Below, piece after piece: positions 8,701 to 17,740 of a DNA stretch of 64,000 bases. Origin of the DNA: Burkholderiales bacterium (lineage in GTDB: Bacteria; Pseudomonadota; Gammaproteobacteria; Burkholderiales; JAEUOS01); contig JAEUOR010000062.1 of the NCBI GenBank assembly GCA_016790635.1, positions 1-64,000 on the forward strand, in the 5' to 3' direction. The notes beneath the pieces were generated by a model. That model did not search any database. It was not told where the DNA came from and saw only the letters and a program-made list of their open reading frames with translations. Each line of letters begins with the position of its first letter. Within the stretch, counting starts at the first letter, position 1. The translations under genes and the position numbers were made by a program.

Positions 8701-9075
8701 CTTGTCGATCGCCTCGGCATCGGCGCCGATCATCTCGACGCCATATTTCGCCAGCGTGCCGTCCTGCGCGAGCGCGAGCGCGGTGTTGAGCGCGGTCTGC
8801 CCGCCCATCGTCGGCAGCACCGCGTCGGGGCGCTCCTTCGCAATGATCTTCGCGACGATCTCGGGCGTGATCGGTTCGACATAGGTCGCGTCGGCTAGGT
8901 CGGGATCGGTCATGATCGTCGCCGGGTTGGAGTTGACGAGGACAATACGATAGCCCTCCTCCTTCAGCGCCTTGATCGCCTGCGTCCCCGAATAGTCGAA
9001 CTCGCACGCCTGACCGATAACGATCGGGCCGGCGCCGATGACGAGGATGGATTGGATGTCAGTTCTTTTGGGCAT
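5755..9075 (-). CDS. carB: Carbamoyl-phosphate synthase large subunit
   Basis: 1106 residues, normal for CarB. The two homologous ATP-grasp halves are both present; the first begins near [21 protein letters not shown] and the second near [21 protein letters not shown]. A C-terminal MGS-like allosteric domain (about residues 960-1090) includes the [20 protein letters not shown] region. The enzyme makes carbamoyl phosphate from bicarbonate, ATP and glutamine-derived ammonia for arginine and pyrimidine synthesis, with CarA. Its start overlaps the end of the inserted exported-protein gene by 17 nt. A very long open frame on the opposite strand is only a codon-bias shadow. Confidence 0.98.
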   Translation of the reverse strand: [1106 protein letters not shown]

Positions 9076-10000
9076 TATTCATTTGTCCGAATTTGTCGGG
9101 GGAGCTGCTGAAGCGAACGGTGTAGGACCAGTCGGAGCATCGGATATTGGAGAGGACGGCCAAGGCGCAAACATCGCGGGCACGTTCGAGTGCGAGCCTA
9201 TCCGAGCCTTCAACCGGTTGATGCCATTCAACCGCCCCGGTTACGCCACCAACCTCGGCGATCCCGGTGATTTTGAGATCATCTCGCAATGCCTCAAAGA
9301 ACGACCTGAGCACAAAGGGATCGGGAGCCGCGAACCTCAAGCTGGTTTCGCTCCATATATATTTTGCGCCCAAACGGGCCAGATCACTCTCAGAACCCAA
9401 AACCTCCTTTGAGAAAAGCAGCTTGGATTGATCCCGAGCGACCATCACATTGGCCTGCATGAACTCTTCGGGCTTCAACGAAGAAAATTCCCCGATGCCT
9501 CCAACAGGCATATCGACAATAGTTACCCCGGAGGATTTGAAGGCGGCCAGCGCTGCGGGCGTTGGTGAAGCGATCAAGAGGTCGATTGACGTCCCATCGA
9601 ACCTTATTCCCATCATATCCAGAGAATGATCGAGACCCATCGTGATCAAAGCAGTTTTAGCGGGCTCCAGCATCAACTGTGCGACCCCGGCGAACGGCTT
9701 TTCGTCCCATCCCGCTATCTTCTTCGGATAACGCAACACAACGAACTTCTTATCACCGTATACCTCAGGTTGGGCCGCGATAAGCATCGGGGAAATGGCA
9801 TAGAAGACGCGGCTTGGCGTTGTGCGAACCGCGAACTTCAATTTACTGTTCATGAGCAATGAGGTCATCGGCGCGGGGGCCGACGGCTTGCTCGAGACCG
9901 TCTCGTTCAAAACGCGAATTTGAGGTTGTTCTGATTGGCCACTTGCCGCCGCCGGCAAAGCGATTGCAAGCAGCCCCGAGCTCAGCAAGAAACGCCTCAC
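9059..10000 (-). CDS. Exported protein of unknown function, inserted between carA and carB
   Basis: 313 residues if started at the GTG at 10000, which overlaps the carA stop as GTGA. A signal peptide is visible (residues 1-22, RRFLLSSGLLAIALPAAASG). I recognise no family. The mature part is mixed alpha/beta with no membrane helix and ends just inside the carB start (17-nt overlap). Codon use is clearly less GC-rich than in carA or carB, with many A/T third positions, which suggests a separate origin. The tight overlaps on both sides indicate translation from the car transcript. A role in carbamoyl-phosphate synthesis is unlikely for a secreted protein. Confidence 0.75.
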   Translation of the reverse strand: MRRFLLSSGLLAIALPAAASGQSEQPQIRVLNETVSSKPSAPAPMTSLLMNSKLKFAVRTTPSRVFYAISPMLIAAQPEVYGDKKFVVLRYPKKIAGWDEKPFAGVAQLMLEPAKTALITMGLDHSLDMMGIRFDGTSIDLLIASPTPAALAAFKSSGVTIVDMPVGGIGEFSSLKPEEFMQANVMVARDQSKLLFSKEVLGSESDLARLGAKYIWSETSLRFAAPDPFVLRSFFEALRDDLKITGIAEVGGVTGAVEWHQPVEGSDRLALERARDVCALAVLSNIRCSDWSYTVRFSSSPDKFGQMNNAQKN

Positions 10001-11244
10001 TTCAACCCGCCCACGAACTTCTCGAACAGATAGAAGCTGTCCTGCGGCCCCGGGCTCGCCTCGGGGTGATACTGCACGCTGAACGCATTCTTCCCCGTGA
10101 TCGCGATGCCGCAGTTCGATCCGTCGAACAGGCTCTTGTGCGTTTCGACCACGCCCTTCGGAAGCGTCGCGGCGTCGACCGCGAAGCCGTGATTCATGCT
10201 GGTGATCTCGACCACGCCATCTTCGGCCCGCTGCACCGGATGGTTCGCGCCGCGATGCCCCTGATGCATCTTCATGGTTCTGGCGCCCGCCGCGATGCCA
10301 AGCATCTGGTGGCCGAGGCAAATGCCAAAGATCGGCACGTCGCGTTCAAGCAATCCCTGGATCACCGGCACCGCATAGTCGCCGGTCGCGGCGGGGTCGC
10401 CGGGGCCGTTCGACAGGAACACGCCCGCGGGGCGCAGTGCCATGATCTCGTCGAGGCTGGTCTTCGCGGGCACCACGGTCACGCGCGCGCCGGCCTTCAC
10501 CAGATTGCGGAAGATATTGTCCTTCGCGCCATAATCGACCGCGACGACGTGGGGCTTTTCTTCTCCCCTCCCGCTTGCGGGAGGGGTCGGGGGAGGGGCT
10601 GTTTCGGTCGAGGCGGAGGTCGACAGGCCCTCCCCTAACCCCTCCCGCAAGCGGGAGGGGGACTGGTAGCCCTGCCCAAGCACCCACGTGCCCGCATTCC
10701 ACTCGCCCGTATCCGTCCGGCTGACCGCCTTAGCCAGGTCCATGCCCTCAAGCCCCGCCCAGCCGCGCGCCATGGCGAGCAGCTCGTCGATGTCGAACTT
10801 GCCGTCGGGGCTGTGCGCGATCACTCCGTTCGGGGCGCCCGCATCGCGGATGCGGCGTGTCAGCGCGCGCGTGTCGATACCCGCGAGCCCGATCACGCCC
10901 TGTTCGGTCATCCATTCGGGCAAGGTCTGCACGCTACGGAAGTTGCTCGGCTGGGTGGGCAGTTCGCGGGTGATCGCGCCGACCGCGCCATGGACGCCGC
11001 GCTCCATATCCTCCGGGTTCGCGCCGACATTGCCGATGTGCGGGAAGGTGAAGGTGACGACCTGTCCCGCATAGCTCGGGTCGGTCAGGATTTCCTGATA
11101 GCCCGTCATCGACGTGTTGAAACAAATCTCGCCCACCGCGGCCCCGGCGGCGCCATAGCCCACGCCCCACAGGATCGTGCCATCGGCAAGGACGAGGACG
11201 CCAGTCGCTCCAGAAGGCGCGGCGAAAGCTTTGGCTGGTGCCAT
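9997..11244 (-). CDS. carA: Carbamoyl-phosphate synthase small subunit with a repeat-encoded insertion
   Basis: 415 residues. The N-terminal domain (about 1-190) is followed by the class I glutamine amidotransferase domain with the nucleophile motif FGICLGHQ and the His-Pro-Glu triad end (QYHPEASPGP). Between the domains, residues 195-229 (coordinates 10662-10558) are an extra segment, low in complexity and rich in Pro, Gly, Ser and Arg, that CarA proteins normally lack. It is encoded by a pair of inverted palindromic repeats whose length keeps the frame open. The insertion lies in the interdomain linker, where it is likely tolerated. CarA supplies ammonia from glutamine to CarB. Confidence 0.96.
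   Translation of the reverse strand: MAPAKAFAAPSGATGVLVLADGTILWGVGYGAAGAAVGEICFNTSMTGYQEILTDPSYAGQVVTFTFPHIGNVGANPEDMERGVHGAVGAITRELPTQPSNFRSVQTLPEWMTEQGVIGLAGIDTRALTRRIRDAGAPNGVIAHSPDGKFDIDELLAMARGWAGLEGMDLAKAVSRTDTGEWNAGTWVLGQGYQSPSRLREGLGEGLSTSASTETAPPPTPPASGRGEEKPHVVAVDYGAKDNIFRNLVKAGARVTVVPAKTSLDEIMALRPAGVFLSNGPGDPAATGDYAVPVIQGLLERDVPIFGICLGHQMLGIAAGARTMKMHQGHRGANHPVQRAEDGVVEITSMNHGFAVDAATLPKGVVETHKSLFDGSNCGIAITGKNAFSVQYHPEASPGPQDSFYLFEKFVGGLK
10565..10660. repeat. REPIN-like inverted repeat pair inside carA
   Basis: Two arms, 10565-10599 and 10627-10660, are inverted copies of each other with about three differences, separated by 27 nt. Each arm holds its own small palindrome, CTCCCGCTTGCGGGAG, followed by a G-rich flank. 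The whole can fold into one long hairpin. The same arms flank the DUF559 gene at 11834-12258, so this looks like a non-coding derivative of that element. Its insertion is in frame within carA. Confidence 0.85.
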
Positions 11245-11376
11245 TTAAACTGCTCCGGACGGGGGGCTAAACGGCCGACCAAGTAGGCGGCAAAAAAGTG
11301 ATTCACAAGCTATCGGATTTGGAATCTTGCCGCTAGAGATGCTTCTTTCCGAAATTGCAGCGCAAGAGGGACACGC

Positions 11377-11829
11377 ATGATTCGCGATGACATCAAGGCT
11401 GCGCAGGTCGCCGCGATGAAAGCCGGCGACAAGGCGCGTTTGGGCACCATCCGGCTGATGCTGGCCAAGATCAAGGACAAGGACATCGAGCTGCGCACCG
11501 GCACCGCGCCGGCCGACGACGATGTCCTCGTCACCGACGTTCTGCAGAAAATGGTCAAGCAGCGCCGCGAATCGATCACCATGTACGAACAGGGCGGCCG
11601 CCAGGAACTCGCCGACATCGAGGCCGCCGAAGTGGTCGTGATCGAGGACTTCCTGCCCGCGCAGCTCAGCGACGACGATGCGATGGCCGCGATCAAGGCG
11701 ATCGTGAGCGAACTTGGCGCGACGAGCCTGAAGGACATGGGCAAGGTGATGGCGGCGGTGAAGGACCGGCTCGGCAGCCAGCTCGACATGAGCAAGGCGA
11801 GCGGGTGGGTGAAAGCGGCGCTGAGCTGA
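11377..11829 (+). CDS. yqeY: GatB/YqeY domain protein
   Basis: 150 residues covering one complete YqeY domain: N-terminal helical part (RLGTIRLMLAKIKDKDIELR), the middle YEQGGRQELADIEAAE segment, and the C-terminal LKDMGKVMAAVKDRL with the conserved terminal GWVKAAL-type helix. YqeY resembles the tRNA-binding tail of the amidotransferase GatB, but its own role is unsettled. It is divergent from carA across a 132-nt promoter region. The stop lies only 4 nt before the left arm of the DUF559 element. A yqeY-dnaG-rpoD order is common in alphaproteobacteria. Confidence 0.93.
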   Translation: MIRDDIKAAQVAAMKAGDKARLGTIRLMLAKIKDKDIELRTGTAPADDDVLVTDVLQKMVKQRRESITMYEQGGRQELADIEAAEVVVIEDFLPAQLSDDDAMAAIKAIVSELGATSLKDMGKVMAAVKDRLGSQLDMSKASGWVKAALS

Positions 11830-11833
11830 GAAA

Positions 11834-11876
11834 TTCTCCCCTCCCGCTTGCGGGAGGGGTCGGGGGAGGGCCTGTT
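11834..11876. repeat. Left 43-bp arm of the DUF559 element
   Basis: The 43 bases are exactly the reverse complement of 12216-12258. The arm begins TTCTCCCCTCCCG, includes the inner palindrome CTCCCGCTTGCGGGAG and ends AGGGCCTGTT. It fills the gap after the yqeY stop. Its GGGAGGG lies 4-5 nt before the TTG at 11875, so it may provide the ribosome site of the nuclease gene. Confidence 0.9.
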
Positions 11877-12264
11877 GGACAAAGGCTACAAGCGGCCGAC
11901 TGCACGCTCCCGTGAATTACGCCTCAACGCCACACCTGCGGAACGGGCGCTCTGGGTTCAGCTGAGCGCACGAAAGATTTCGGGAGTTCGCTTCAATCGG
12001 CAATTTCCCATCGGCCCGTTCATTTGCGATTTCGTCTCGCGATCGGCCAAACTCATCATCGAAGTCGATGGCGGGCAACACGCGGTTGATATAGAAAAAG
12101 ACCAATCGCGCACGGCCTATTTGGAAGCACAGGGATATCGAGTGATCCGGTTCTGGAACAATGATGTGCTGGAACGGATCGCTGGGGTCGTGAGCGAGAT
12201 CGAGGCTGTTCTGGAAACAGGCCCTCCCCCGACCCCTCCCGCAAGCGGGAGGGGAGAAGATTGA
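11875..12264 (+). CDS. DUF559 (Vsr-like) endonuclease carried between inverted repeats
   Basis: 129 residues from the TTG at 11875; a TTG at 11848 inside the left arm would add nine low-complexity residues but has no ribosome site. The DUF559 core is complete: TPAERALW, then FNRQFPIGPFICDF with Asp52, KLIIEVDGGQH with Glu63, Asp65 and His69, and the closing GYRVIRFWNNDVL. This is a PD-(D/E)XK or Vsr-like nuclease fold, so DNA strand cleavage is likely but the target is unknown. The last 14 residues (PPPTPPASGRGED) are encoded by the right repeat arm. The stop overlaps the dnaG start. Confidence 0.87.
   Translation: MDKGYKRPTARSRELRLNATPAERALWVQLSARKISGVRFNRQFPIGPFICDFVSRSAKLIIEVDGGQHAVDIEKDQSRTAYLEAQGYRVIRFWNNDVLERIAGVVSEIEAVLETGPPPTPPASGRGED
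12216..12258. repeat. Right 43-bp arm of the DUF559 element
   Basis: Perfect reverse complement of 11834-11876, separated by 339 bp that hold most of the nuclease gene. It ends GGGAGGGGAGAA, placing a strong Shine-Dalgarno just upstream of the dnaG TTG at 12261. No target-site duplication is evident on either side of the 425-bp unit. Confidence 0.9.
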
Positions 12265-14141
12265 CCCTCACCCCGCAATGGCTGGACGAACTGCGCTCGC
12301 GCATCACGCTGTCGACCCTTATCGGTCGCACGGTGAAGGTCACGCGCGCAGGCCGCGAGTACAAGGCCTGCTGCCCCTTTCACAACGAAAAGACGCCCAG
12401 CTTCACGATCAATGACGAGAAGGGCTTCTATCACTGTTTCGGCTGCTCGGCGCATGGCGATGCGATCCGCTGGATGACCGATCAGCGCGGACTGTCCTTC
12501 ATGGATGCCGTCAAGGAACTCGCCGCCGAGGCCGGGATGGAAGTCCCCGCCCCCGACCCCCGCGCCGCGAAGAAGGCCGAAGAGCAAGCGAGCCTGCGCG
12601 ACGTGACGCAGGGCGCCGCCGACTGGTTCGTCCAACAGCTCGACAGCAGCAACGGAGCGCCGGCCCGCGACTATCTGGCAAAGCGGGGCATTTCCGATAC
12701 GACGCGGCGTGCCTTCGGATTCGGCCTCGCGCCCGACAGCCGCAGCGCGCTGAAAGAGGCGCTGAAGAAATTCCCGACCGCGATGCTGGTGGAATCGGGG
12801 ATGTTGATCGCCGTCGACGACAAGGAACCCTATGACCGGTTCCGCGGCCGTCTGATGATCCCGATCCGCGACGCGCGCGGGCGGGTCATTGCGTTCGGCG
12901 GGCGCATTCTGGGCGACGGCGAGCCCAAATATCTGAACTCGCCCGATACGCCGCTCTTCGACAAAGGTCGCACGCTCTATAACCTCGACAAGGCTTCCCC
13001 CGCTTCGCGGCAGACCGACAGGATCATCGTCGTCGAAGGCTATATGGACGTGATCGCGCTGGCCGAGGCGGGGATCGCCGATGCGGTCGCGCCGCTGGGC
13101 ACCGCCCTCACCGAAAACCAGCTCGGGCTGATCTGGCGAATGGTGCCGGTTCCGGTGCTATGTTTCGACGGCGACAGCGCCGGGCAGAAAGCGGCGATGC
13201 GCGCGGCGATGCGTGCGCTGCCACTGCTCCGCCCCGGCTTCAGCCTCGCTTTCGCGACGCTGCCCGCCGGGCAGGACCCCGACGACATCGTCCGCGCGCG
13301 CGGCGCCAGCGGCTTCACGGCGATCCTCGACGAGGCAGAGCCGCTCGTCGAACGCCTGTGGTCGCACGAAGTCGCGGCCGGGCCTCTCGCCACCCCCGAA
13401 GAGCGTGCGGCGCTCAAGACCAGATTGCTGGCCCACGCCGACGCGATCCAGGATGCCGACGTGCGCCACCATTATCGCGAGGCGTTCCGCGAGCGACTCG
13501 ACACGCTCTTTGCACGCAAACAGCCCGAGCGCGGACCGCGAGTGCCGTGGGCGCCGCAGCCGTCGCGCGGCGCCGGTCGGCGGTTTCAGCCCGACCCGCG
13601 GCTCCAGCCGCCGGGCGACGAAGCGCGCGCGCTTGGCCAGACCGGTATTGCGGGATCGCTCACCGCGGCGCTGCTCGGCGGATTGCTCCGCTATCCGCAG
13701 GCGATCCGGCGCAACGAAGAGGCGCTCTTTCGCCTGTCGATCCCCGATTCCGGCGATGCCGAACTGCTCGGCGCAATGCTTGACATCGCAAATGCCCAAG
13801 AAGGGCTTGATTGCGAGGGGTTGCTTGCCATATTGGGGCCAATGAAAGTGTATAATAGGGCGACGACATTGCTCAGAGCCGACGGAATGCACTTCTCATT
13901 CAATCGAAGGTTCGAAGGCGAAGAGGTTGATGCAGCGCGTGAAATCGCTCTGCGTGACCTGGACGAATATATCGGCGTGCTGGTCACCCAGCCCGAAATC
14001 CGCGCCCGGCTGGCAGAGGCCACCGCGGATTTTCAGCGTACGATGGATGACGAAGGCCTGGCGCGTCAGCAAAAGTTGCGCGCGATGGATGAAGAACTGA
14101 CCCGCCGTCTGGCCGCGCTGTCCGACAGCAGCGGTCAGTAA
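12261..14141 (+). CDS. dnaG: DNA primase DnaG
   Basis: 626 residues. The CHC2 zinc ribbon is at the N terminus (Cys38, His41, Cys59, Cys62). The TOPRIM catalytic domain contains the VVEGYMDV acidic loop and FDGDSAGQKAA. A C-terminal DnaB-binding part follows. It lays RNA primers for replication. The only start that keeps the MTLTPQWLDEL opening is TTG at 12261; its ribosome site is contributed by the right arm of the DUF559 element. The end is 37 nt before rpoD. The last 110 residues have lower GC around 13.8 kb, without a break in the frame. Confidence 0.96.
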   Translation: MTLTPQWLDELRSRITLSTLIGRTVKVTRAGREYKACCPFHNEKTPSFTINDEKGFYHCFGCSAHGDAIRWMTDQRGLSFMDAVKELAAEAGMEVPAPDPRAAKKAEEQASLRDVTQGAADWFVQQLDSSNGAPARDYLAKRGISDTTRRAFGFGLAPDSRSALKEALKKFPTAMLVESGMLIAVDDKEPYDRFRGRLMIPIRDARGRVIAFGGRILGDGEPKYLNSPDTPLFDKGRTLYNLDKASPASRQTDRIIVVEGYMDVIALAEAGIADAVAPLGTALTENQLGLIWRMVPVPVLCFDGDSAGQKAAMRAAMRALPLLRPGFSLAFATLPAGQDPDDIVRARGASGFTAILDEAEPLVERLWSHEVAAGPLATPEERAALKTRLLAHADAIQDADVRHHYREAFRERLDTLFARKQPERGPRVPWAPQPSRGAGRRFQPDPRLQPPGDEARALGQTGIAGSLTAALLGGLLRYPQAIRRNEEALFRLSIPDSGDAELLGAMLDIANAQEGLDCEGLLAILGPMKVYNRATTLLRADGMHFSFNRRFEGEEVDAAREIALRDLDEYIGVLVTQPEIRARLAEATADFQRTMDDEGLARQQKLRAMDEELTRRLAALSDSSGQ

Positions 14142-14178
14142 AGACCAATTTTTTGTTGCCCCTAGGCAGGAATATTAG

Positions 14179-16203
<2,025 letters not shown>

Positions 16204-16456
16204 TCGCGCGGTCCATAGCGTCTCGCCATTCGGTGCGGTCGCTGCCGCGTACGGGCGTGCTGCGCGCGCCCCGTCGCCGCCAATACGTAGCGGGCGCGCG
16301 ACGCAGCCGGCCGCCCGCGACTGCCAAGCCATGCGCGATGTCGGCGGGGCGCGCGCCCCTGAGCGAAGTCGAATGGGGCGCCCCTACGCTGCCGCCGACG
16401 AGTCCATCCGGACGAAACGTGCTCTAAACTGCGGCATGCTCCGGGAGAAAATGCCC
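16204..16456. other. Non-coding spacer at the first change of genome style
   Basis: No convincing gene lies in these 253 bases. GC is very high and includes GGGGCGC-type inverted bits around 16347-16384. It separates rpoD from a deaminase gene and marks the point where codon use and gene content change. Confidence 0.5.
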
Positions 16457-16924
16457 ATGCCCACCCTGCCGCGCCGCCAGATCGCCCGCCTCGCCCTCGC
16501 CGCGCTCGCGGCCGTGCCGCTGCTGCGCGCGCGGCAAGCCGCCGCCGAGGCGCGCGAGCCGATTCGCCAGCCTGAGGCGCCGGGCCCCGCTGCTTTCATG
16601 CAGCGCGCGTTCGATCTGCGCGGGGCGGCGGCGCGGGCCGGCGACCAGGCCTATGGCGCCGTCATCGTCAGGGACGGCCGCATCGTCGGCGAAGCGCCGT
16701 CGCGCGTCGTCACGGCCGGCGATCCCACCGCGCATGCCGAGATGGAGGCGATCCGCGACGCCGCGCGCCGGCTCGGCACGCGCGACCTGTCCGGCTGCGA
16801 GATCTATGCGAGCACCCGCCCCTGCCCGATGTGCGAAGCGGCCGCCTACTGGGCCGGCGTCGCGCGCATCCGCCACGGCGCCGACGCGGCCGACGCCGGC
16901 CCGCCGCGCCTCGCGCGCTGCTGA
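16457..16924 (+). CDS. Exported nucleoside/CMP-dCMP-type deaminase
   Basis: 155 residues from the ATG at 16457, chosen for the GGGAG 9 nt upstream; ATGs at 16436 and 16451 are in the same frame. The N terminus PRRQIARLALAALAAVPLL looks like a twin-arginine-type or ordinary signal sequence. The zinc site of the cytidine deaminase superfamily is intact: HAEMEA, then PCPMCEAA about 30 residues later. An exported deaminase is unusual, because these enzymes normally act on cytosolic bases. The C terminus is short and ends soon after RIRHGADA. Substrate unknown. Confidence 0.8.
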   Translation: MPTLPRRQIARLALAALAAVPLLRARQAAAEAREPIRQPEAPGPAAFMQRAFDLRGAAARAGDQAYGAVIVRDGRIVGEAPSRVVTAGDPTAHAEMEAIRDAARRLGTRDLSGCEIYASTRPCPMCEAAAYWAGVARIRHGADAADAGPPRLARC

Positions 16925-16929
16925 CGCGA

Positions 16930-17454
16930 CTACACCTCGACGTAGCGCGGCAGCGGATCGGGCCGCTTGTAGACGGCCCAGCCGAAGGCGCGCACCGCGG
17001 CGTAGATCATCTCCCGCTGGCTCGGCTCGACGCCGGCCTCGATCATGCCGGCGCGCATGGCGTTGTCGGCGAACAGCCAGTCGTTGCTCTGCGGCGCGCG
17101 GCCGATGTCCTGCCACGCGATGTAGAGGAAATCGTGCACGATCGAGGCCTCGAGATGCGGCCCCACCGGGGCCACCAGCGTCCAGGCGGCGCGCGGCACT
17201 GAGGCGAGATCGGTCAGCATGCCCTTCGGCACCCTGATCGTGCGCTTGTTGACCTCGTTCGCGAAATTGAACGTGACGACGTAGTCCGCGCCCACGACGT
17301 ACTCGGCGTCGTCCTTGCCGCCGCGCATCTTCACGGCCTCGATGTCGCGGATGAGGACGAGCGGCGATTCGTAGGTGAAGTTCTCGATCTTCTCGCCGGT
17401 GTAGTCGAGCGGATACGGGTTGTCGATCTTGGGCTTGATCGTCTTGCGCGACAT
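16930..17454 (-). CDS. DUF1353 family protein
   Basis: 174 residues starting at MSRKTIKPK. The DUF1353 core is recognised by the motif PKGMLTDLASVPRAAW followed by HLEASIVHDFLY, a pattern seen in phage-derived and bacterial homologues that resemble small peptidase-like proteins. No activity is established. It converges with the deaminase gene (5-nt gap) and shows no obvious operon partner. Confidence 0.8.
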   Translation of the reverse strand: MSRKTIKPKIDNPYPLDYTGEKIENFTYESPLVLIRDIEAVKMRGGKDDAEYVVGADYVVTFNFANEVNKRTIRVPKGMLTDLASVPRAAWTLVAPVGPHLEASIVHDFLYIAWQDIGRAPQSNDWLFADNAMRAGMIEAGVEPSQREMIYAAVRAFGWAVYKRPDPLPRYVEV

Positions 17455-17591
17455 GGCGATTCCCCAGCGCTGGTGACGGGCGCAGCCTAGGCGAGCGCGG
17501 CGGCGGCGATAGTGAGCGCGGTCACGCTTCGCGCGCAAGCCACGTGCGCCTTGACGCGGCGCGCGGGGGGCCGTTTCTATCGGCCGCGGTG

Positions 17592-17668
17592 GGGCCTGTA
17601 GCTCAATTGGTTAGAGCCGGCCGCTCATAACGGTCTGGTTGCAGGTTCGAGCCCTGCCAGGCCCACCA
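17592..17668 (+). tRNA. tRNA with CAU anticodon (Ile2 or Met)
   Basis: A complete cloverleaf of 77 nt including encoded CCA. The acceptor stem GGGCCTG pairs perfectly with CAGGCCC. The D arm is GCTC/GAGC, the anticodon stem GGCCG/CGGTC with loop CTCATAA, and the T arm GCAGG/CCTGC around TTCGAGC. The anticodon is CAT. A position near rpoD favours the isoleucine tRNA whose C34 is converted to lysidine by TilS, but elongator methionine cannot be excluded by eye. Confidence 0.95.
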
Positions 17669-17740
17669 CTCCGCTTCGCGGGCCGGCCGCCGGCCCACCG
17701 CGCGCTTGCGGGCGGCGCGGCGCACGCTTACCCTTTCCCC

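Noticed and set aside
5731..8898. 1055-codon open frame on the plus strand opposite carB
   Set aside because: Its residues are Arg/Asp/His-rich with no motif, and it mirrors the codon bias of carB, whose own protein is fully recognisable.
11820..12270. Target-site duplication around the DUF559 element
   Set aside because: Flanks GCTGAGAAA and GATTGACC share no direct repeat of useful length, so classical transposon insertion is not supported.
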